Shown here: positions 59,083-64,000 of the stretch, one piece after another | Layout of the letters: the number at the start of each line of letters is the position of its first letter | Position numbering within the stretch: the stretch's first letter is position 1 | NCBI GenBank assembly: GCA_963714065.1 | Contig: OY970226.1 | Location: 372,001 to 436,000 of the forward strand | Origin: JAZKID01 sp963714065 | GTDB lineage: Bacteria > Pseudomonadota > Alphaproteobacteria > Rhizobiales > UBA4765 | Direction: 5' to 3' | DNA: 64,000 nucleotides | The notes under the pieces: model-generated | The model's input: the letters and a program-made list of their open reading frames with translations, nothing else | Databases searched by the model: none | What the model was told of the DNA's origin: nothing | Position numbers and translations under genes: made by a program

Positions 59083-59931
59083 ATGAGCACCGTTTATAAA
59101 AATAATTTCGATAATGCGGCACCATCCGCAACTTATTCCGACACATTCGCTTCATGTTTAAAAGCGGCGCAGGAACCAACTTATATCGCCGGTCAGCCGG
59201 GCCGCGTCGATGGCAAGGAAAAGGAAGCGCTTGATAAAGCTTTAGATAAAATCGGAATCCCAAAAGAGCGAAGGAAGTATACTTATGAATATACCGAGCT
59301 TCCTGCCGCTATGGACACCGAAGACAGGCGGCATGTCGGCCTCACATTTTGGATGCCCGATCGGGGTTGGGTTTCCAGTGTACAGCCCCAAAGAGTTCGC
59401 AAGCTGGCTCCGCAATATGGTTGCGGAGAGGAAGAGTATAAACAATTCGAAGCTATCCATGAGCTTGTGCACGACAACTGCGCCAATGGCGGTCTCGATC
59501 CGCGCAATGAAGAACTTTACGCCCGGCTTGCGCAGGCATTTTATCGCCCGCAACTCGTATTGCAGGCAAGCCTGGTTGCCGCCGCACTGGCCACCGCCAA
59601 AAAAACTTTTCCTGAAAATCACGATTTTATCATCGAAGCCACAAGAAGCGCGATCGGCAAGACTTTCGGAGAACAATCCGTCGATCAATTCCTTGCCGAC
59701 ATCACGGCTGTATGCGCCGAAGCCGCAGTGAAAAATAAAGAGGAAACCGATCCCGGTAAAAAAAGCACTATCCCTAAATTGATCGACAAATTTCTTTTGA
59801 AAATTGCAACAAATATAGCCCCGCGATCAAACGTTAATGCCGATACAGTTCATGGCGAGCTTTATGCCCGTCTCCAGGAAAATTTCATGAACGCCATGTT
59901 GTCCTATTTGCCGGCCGCGCCTCGACAATAA
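59083..59931 (+). CDS. Orphan protein with HExxH zinc-peptidase motif, 282 residues
   Basis: Unrecognised family. Residues about 126-130 read HELVH inside QFEAIHELVHDNCANGG, which fits the zincin pattern of a hydrophobic helix with two metal-binding His and a catalytic Glu. A downstream Glu in NEELYARLAQAF might be the third ligand. No signal peptide. The N-terminus has TFASCLKAAQEPTYIAGQPG; the C-terminal half is helical. Start is an ATG at 59083. It is flanked by cckA (divergent) and the AsmA-like gene (convergent). If active it would be a cytosolic or non-classically exported metallopeptidase. Confidence 0.6.
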   Translation: MSTVYKNNFDNAAPSATYSDTFASCLKAAQEPTYIAGQPGRVDGKEKEALDKALDKIGIPKERRKYTYEYTELPAAMDTEDRRHVGLTFWMPDRGWVSSVQPQRVRKLAPQYGCGEEEYKQFEAIHELVHDNCANGGLDPRNEELYARLAQAFYRPQLVLQASLVAAALATAKKTFPENHDFIIEATRSAIGKTFGEQSVDQFLADITAVCAEAAVKNKEETDPGKKSTIPKLIDKFLLKIATNIAPRSNVNADTVHGELYARLQENFMNAMLSYLPAAPRQ

Positions 59932-59944
59932 GTTCCCGATTTTC

Positions 59945-62900
59945 TTACCGCCGCGCCGGCTGTTCGTTCTGCACCTGGAACAGGCCGCGCAGGAAGCCGG
60001 GCGCGATCATCGAAGCCGGATTGATGCGTAAAACCGGGTTCGACAACGTACCGTTGATGGCGAATGTCACGCCGAGCAGGCCTTCGTTCGGCCCGCCCAT
60101 GAACAGGCCGACGACGGGCAGCCGCGCCATCAGATTGTTGAGCGCATACATCGGAATGAACGAACCCTTCATGTCGAGCAGGCTGCGGCGGAAATCGATC
60201 TGCCCCTGAAAGGTGATGCCGATCTCCATATTGCGCAACACGCCTTCGCGCACATGGATCAGGCCCGGCACGCGCGAAAAGGCAACGCGCAGCCGGTCGA
60301 AGCCCGGATTGTCGTCGATCTGCTTCGGTCCGCCCTGCGATTGCGGCGAGGCGCCGAACAACCGCTGTATGGCGGGCTCGTTGACGAAGCGGAACTGCTC
60401 CAGAAACACCACGCCGTCTGCCACCTGGCTAGGACTGTCGGTGAGCGTCTGCGTCAGCGTCAGCCGCCCGCCGCCGACTTTGCCGTAAATGTCGAGAAAG
60501 CGCAGCAGCGCGCCGCCATCATTCGTCGTCACGATCATATAGGGACGGCCGCGGTCGGACTGGATCTGGCCGAGCAAGGAAGCACCCTGCCCCAGTTCGC
60601 CGCCGAGATTGAATGTCGTCACGCGCCCGCCGTCCTCATTGCTGCTCAGGCGCAGATTGCGAATGGTTTCGCCATTGCTGCCGATCGCCTTGTCGACACG
60701 AAGATCGATATTCATGATATCGGGCTTGTCGTTCTGGCTGTCGGAAGACAGGATTTGCGCAAGAAACGGCCGCAGATCTATGCTGCGCCCCGAAATCTGC
60801 ACCAGCGTACTGCGCGGACCGCGCTCGATACGCGCCGAAAAATTATCGTCCGGGCGCAGCCTGATATCGGAAAATTCGACAAGCGAGGCGGCGCCTTTGT
60901 CATCCAGGCAAATCTGCCCGCGCATCAGCCAGTTCTTGCCACGCAGATGGAAATCCTCGAGGACGGAGATCTGCTTCTCGCCTTTGGGGATGAAGCTCAG
61001 CAAAGCCTGCTGGCCCGGGGCCTTGTCGAAATGCAATTGCGGCACGGAAAATTTCGCTGCCGTCAAATCGACCTCGATGCGCTGCGACGTATCGGCGGAA
61101 AAATCCTCCACGCGGCGCACCACCGTCGTGCCTGTCACCCATGGCTTGAGATCGATCCCGAGTTTCGCGCGCAAGGCTTCGTCCGCCTCCACCTCGGCAC
61201 GCAACACCGCATGATCGGCCGTATCGCGCGACATGAAAATCTTGAAAGGAACATCGTCCACCGTTGCCGTTCCTTCGGCGGAAAGCGTACCGGCTTCGAG
61301 CTTCACCTGAAAAACGCCGTCCTTCAGATCTTTGTTATCGAATACATCCTCGCCGGTCACATTGCGCAGCTCGGCTTCGAGCGATGTCTTGGTCTCCGAA
61401 AGCTTGGCCTCTTTCCAGAGCGGGATCTGCACCTCGACATTGGCGAGCGCCTCGCCTTTCAGCCTGCCGATCTGAAAACCGGAATTGCCGCCTTCTTTCG
61501 CGCTGCCGAGTTTGAACTTGTTCCTTTCGGCAAGCTGGACAAGCGCCTGCATCGAACCCACCATCAGCAGGTTGAGGCGGCCGAAAGGTTTTTTCGGTGC
61601 GAAATCGTCGGCATTGAACACGGCATTCGGCAGGTCTATGTCTCCCGCCGGCAACGCGATCTTGCCGCCCAGCGCGTCCACGCGCGCCGAATTTCCCGTG
61701 ACCTCGATCTGCGCCATAACTCCCTTCGCGAGCGGCAGATCGGGCGACAGCTTGACGCCTATATTCTTCACATTCCATTCGGTTTTGACGAATTGCCGCA
61801 GAAGCGGGCGCCCGTCGAGCCAGCCTGCGGGAATGGCGACATCGATACGGCCCTTTTCGATCTGTCCGCCTTCGACATTCTCTTTCACCCATTTGCGCAC
61901 CGGCGGTGCCGTAACCGAAGGCCACAGCGCTTTTGCGGCCTCGACGCTTATTGCGCCGACCTCGCAGGAAAGTTTCAGCTCGGGTGTCGTGTTCGTGAAC
62001 CGTGCCGTGCCTTTAAGCTCGGCTACCGTTTCCTTCGCCCCGGCGCGCAAATGATCGATCCATAAAGTGCGGTTGGCGAGTTCGTAAGCGCCGGCAAACA
62101 CAATCGTGCCGACTTCGGGAAAACGCTTGCCGTCATTGAAAGCGAGATCTTCGGCTTTTACATCGAGGCGCACGGGGCGCGTGGGATCGCCGGCCGCCGG
62201 AAACAATATGCGGCCGGAGAACAGGCCCTCCGCGCCATTCATCGAAAACCGCGCCGGCGCAATCGTCAGCGTGCGCGCATCGGTTTCCAGTTTCGCTTTC
62301 AGTAGAAGCGGCGCAAATTCGATGTCGATATCCTCGCCGCGGATCTGTCCGGCATCGAGCGCGATCTCGCCCGTCAGCGGCGTTACGAGGCCGTTCTCGT
62401 TCAGGCGCGCCGAAAGCTTCGCAATGATCAGCGTGTCGGCGACATAGATATCGCTATCGTCCGGCACCAGCGAGGCAAGGCTGAAATGTTTCGTTTCGAG
62501 ATGGACGTCGCGCGCACCGTCCCGCACCGGACCGAGCTTGAGAGACACGCCGAAGCCGCCACGCTTGTCCGGCGCCGAAATTTCGACATTCAGGTTTTGC
62601 GTCAGCGTGCGTTGCAGATCGACGGTGAAAGGATCGAAACTGCGCGTGATATTCCAGCGGTCGTCGGTGACGACGACCGTCACGTCCTCGAGACGCAAGG
62701 CGTGCAGCGCGCCGCGCCCGAACATATGCTGCCCGTATGGCAGAAGCCGCGCCATGAATTCGGGCTCGAGCAGGCCAAGCACCGGCACGGGTTCGGGCGC
62801 GGATTTTCTCGCCTGCGTAGCGCCCAACGCGATCGAACCGTCGGCGGAAATCGTCAGCGCCAGAAGCGGCCGCGTCACTTCGAGCGTGGCGGGTTCGATA

Positions 62901-63235
62901 TTTCCGGCGAGCAGATCGAATACGGAAAAGCCGACATAAGCGCCGGGCGCTTTCACGATCAGCTGGCCATCGAGGCGGCGCACGGAAAAATCCGCAACGC
63001 GGACGCGCAGGCGCCCTTTGATCCATTCGAGCTCGAGCCGCGAAAAATCGGCGCGGCCTTCATCCCCCAAAAGACGTTGCAGGCCGGGGCGTACGACGCC
63101 GTCGGCAAAATGCAAGTCAAGAGGTCCGGCACTCAGGCGCAGGAACAAAAGCGCTGCCGCAATTCCCATCGTCAGCGAAAAACCGAGCACCGTGCCGAGA
63201 ATGCGCCGGTTGAGCCGCCGGCGGTTGATGGCCAT
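59945..63235 (-). CDS. Large AsmA/YhdP-like envelope protein (DUF3971-type)
   Basis: About 1096 residues. A basic N-terminus (MAINRRRLNRRILG) and one membrane helix (about 15-35) are followed by a very long beta-rich periplasmic region of repeated strands, as in AsmA-like proteins that bridge inner and outer membranes and move phospholipids. Near the N-terminus VADFSVRRLDGQLIVKAPGA and near the C-terminus KGSFIPMYALNNLMARLPVV, GLLGVTFAINGTLSNPVLRI are family-typical. The start at 63235 places the anchor at the N-terminus, though upstream codons remain open to 63421. Divergent from bcp. Confidence 0.82.
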   Translation of the reverse strand: MAINRRRLNRRILGTVLGFSLTMGIAAALLFLRLSAGPLDLHFADGVVRPGLQRLLGDEGRADFSRLELEWIKGRLRVRVADFSVRRLDGQLIVKAPGAYVGFSVFDLLAGNIEPATLEVTRPLLALTISADGSIALGATQARKSAPEPVPVLGLLEPEFMARLLPYGQHMFGRGALHALRLEDVTVVVTDDRWNITRSFDPFTVDLQRTLTQNLNVEISAPDKRGGFGVSLKLGPVRDGARDVHLETKHFSLASLVPDDSDIYVADTLIIAKLSARLNENGLVTPLTGEIALDAGQIRGEDIDIEFAPLLLKAKLETDARTLTIAPARFSMNGAEGLFSGRILFPAAGDPTRPVRLDVKAEDLAFNDGKRFPEVGTIVFAGAYELANRTLWIDHLRAGAKETVAELKGTARFTNTTPELKLSCEVGAISVEAAKALWPSVTAPPVRKWVKENVEGGQIEKGRIDVAIPAGWLDGRPLLRQFVKTEWNVKNIGVKLSPDLPLAKGVMAQIEVTGNSARVDALGGKIALPAGDIDLPNAVFNADDFAPKKPFGRLNLLMVGSMQALVQLAERNKFKLGSAKEGGNSGFQIGRLKGEALANVEVQIPLWKEAKLSETKTSLEAELRNVTGEDVFDNKDLKDGVFQVKLEAGTLSAEGTATVDDVPFKIFMSRDTADHAVLRAEVEADEALRAKLGIDLKPWVTGTTVVRRVEDFSADTSQRIEVDLTAAKFSVPQLHFDKAPGQQALLSFIPKGEKQISVLEDFHLRGKNWLMRGQICLDDKGAASLVEFSDIRLRPDDNFSARIERGPRSTLVQISGRSIDLRPFLAQILSSDSQNDKPDIMNIDLRVDKAIGSNGETIRNLRLSSNEDGGRVTTFNLGGELGQGASLLGQIQSDRGRPYMIVTTNDGGALLRFLDIYGKVGGGRLTLTQTLTDSPSQVADGVVFLEQFRFVNEPAIQRLFGASPQSQGGPKQIDDNPGFDRLRVAFSRVPGLIHVREGVLRNMEIGITFQGQIDFRRSLLDMKGSFIPMYALNNLMARLPVVGLFMGGPNEGLLGVTFAINGTLSNPVLRINPASMIAPGFLRGLFQVQNEQPARR

Positions 63236-63392
63236 GCGTCTTTTTTCCTGCGGGGAAAGCTGCCGTTTTCGCCGCCCCAGCGCACTCCACACCAGCCGTT
63301 TGCGAAATGAATGGCTCAAAGCCCTGTTTATCCTTGCCGAACAAGTCTTAAGCTGACAAAAACACGATAAAGCGGACGAAAGGAAGGCATTT

Positions 63393-63864
63393 ATGGCTAA
63401 AATCCCGCAGGCCGGCGACACTGCCCCGGACTTTTCGCTTCCCGCCAGTACGGGAAAAGAAATCCGCCTTGCGGATTACAGGGGCAAAAACCTGATTCTT
63501 TTCTTTTACCCCAAGGCCGATACGCCCGGCTGCACCCTCGAGATCGATTGAATTTTCCAAGCTGAAAAACGCCTTCGCCAAGGCGGATACGGAAATTCTT
63601 GGCGTTTCGGCCAATTCCGTCAAAAAACAGTGCAAATTCCGTGATAAATACGAGCTTTCCGTACCGCTCCTGTCCGATGAAACTCACGAAATGTTGAAAA
63701 CCTACGGGGTTTGGGTCGAAAAGAGCATGTACGGCAAGAAATATATGGGAATCGAGCGCTCCACTTTCCTGATCGACAAAAAAGGCCGGCTTTCGCATGT
63801 CTGGCGCAAGGTAAAACCCGAGGCCCATGCACAGGATGTGCTTGAGGCGGCACGGTCTTTATAA
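63393..63864 (+). pseudogene. bcp: Thioredoxin-dependent peroxiredoxin (BCP), frameshifted
   Basis: AGGAAGG precedes the ATG at 63393. The first part reads MAKIPQAGDTAPDFSLPAST through FYPKADTPGCTLE, with the peroxidatic Cys, then hits TGA at 63549. The family sequence resumes one base over (FSKLKNAFAKADTEI, GVSANSVKKQC, VPLLSDETHEMLKTYGVW, YMGIERSTFLIDK) and ends at 63864. One extra base near 63541-63546 explains the break. Total length would be about 156 residues, normal for BCP. Real mutation or assembly error. Confidence 0.8.
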
Positions 63865-63942
63865 CCCTTCCATATCCTGAGGTTTAAGAAGCCATTAACC
63901 CTAATAAGGCATGAATATTCCTTGGTTTAGCCTAAGGTTTTC

Positions 63943-64000
63943 ATGTCGAATTACCCGCGTTCGCACCGGCAGAAATTCCTGCACAAATCCGTGCGGCAGG
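63943..64000 (+). CDS. Start of an unidentified gene (cut by window end)
   Basis: An ATG at 63943 opens a frame of 19 codons to the window edge (MSNYPRSHRQKFLHKSVRQ). The strongly basic start resembles the cytoplasmic tip of an exported or membrane-anchored protein. Too little remains to name it. Confidence 0.35.
   Translation, partial: MSNYPRSHRQKFLHKSVRQ

Noticed and set aside
60254..62065. Long plus-strand open frame opposite the AsmA-like gene (and similar ones at 24484-25821 and 57480-58946)
   Set aside because: GC-rich antisense shadows: no ribosome site, Arg/His-rich composition, no motifs, while the opposite strand has clear protein families.

Overview
This window looks like chromosomal DNA from a moderately GC-rich alphaproteobacterium. 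The evidence is a CckA hybrid histidine kinase, DUF2842 and DUF2336 proteins, a twin cold-shock-domain protein, and an Fe-S scaffold / YidD / ThrS gene order. It also has heme A synthase, oxygen-dependent HemF and a class I PHA synthase. A Rhodospirillales- or Micavibrionales-like lineage would fit, but I cannot place it by reading alone. No phage, plasmid, CRISPR array or rRNA operon is visible.

Layout. 1-9.5 kb: a partial ABC-transporter start, hemF, a secreted peptidoglycan-binding protein, a DMT exporter, an L,D-transpeptidase, a tandem-repeat orphan protein, tRNA-Val, gph and rpiA. 9.7-14.2 kb: a polysaccharide locus (Wzz/GumC-like co-polymerase, GNAT transferase, polysaccharide-deacetylase homologue) in which two of the three proteins have lost catalytic residues. 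14.2-23 kb: DUF2842, ctaA, metY, orphan proteins, rplM-rpsI, an agmatinase-like gene and argC. 23-32 kb: a frameshifted outer-membrane barrel, phaC, glpX, a split recJ and a fused FliK/FlhB-C flagellar gene. 32-41 kb: six of the window's tRNA-related loci, cold-shock protein, DUF192, S46 peptidase, rlmB, OmpA-like protein. 41-50.8 kb: a cobalamin riboswitch with btuB, a peptide-deformylase paralogue, cutA, nadK, an Hpt-like protein, a broken DUF2336 gene, lytic transglycosylase, a MaoC/citrate-lyase-like pair and ampG. 51-64 kb: thrS, a YidD-hydrolase fusion, an Fe-S scaffold gene, a second cobalamin riboswitch in front of an orphan gene, cckA, an orphan HExxH protein, a giant AsmA-like protein and a frameshifted bcp.

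Three themes stand out. First, the genome carries many palindromic repeats of several families. Some are nested inside one another, some sit directly after tRNA CCA ends, and some lie inside or at the ends of genes: in frame in ctaA, disrupting recJ, supplying the start of a DUF192 gene, and supplying the C-termini of gph and the Fe-S scaffold. Second, there are two unrelated gene fusions (YidD-hydrolase and FliK-FlhB-C) and a set of enzyme-family proteins without their catalytic residues. Third, a complete transcription-terminating cobalamin riboswitch controls a 126-residue orphan protein. That unit is the best candidate here for undescribed biology.

Three genes (outer-membrane barrel, DUF2336, bcp) each need a one-base correction to read through. 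They may be real lesions or assembly errors, and raw reads would decide.
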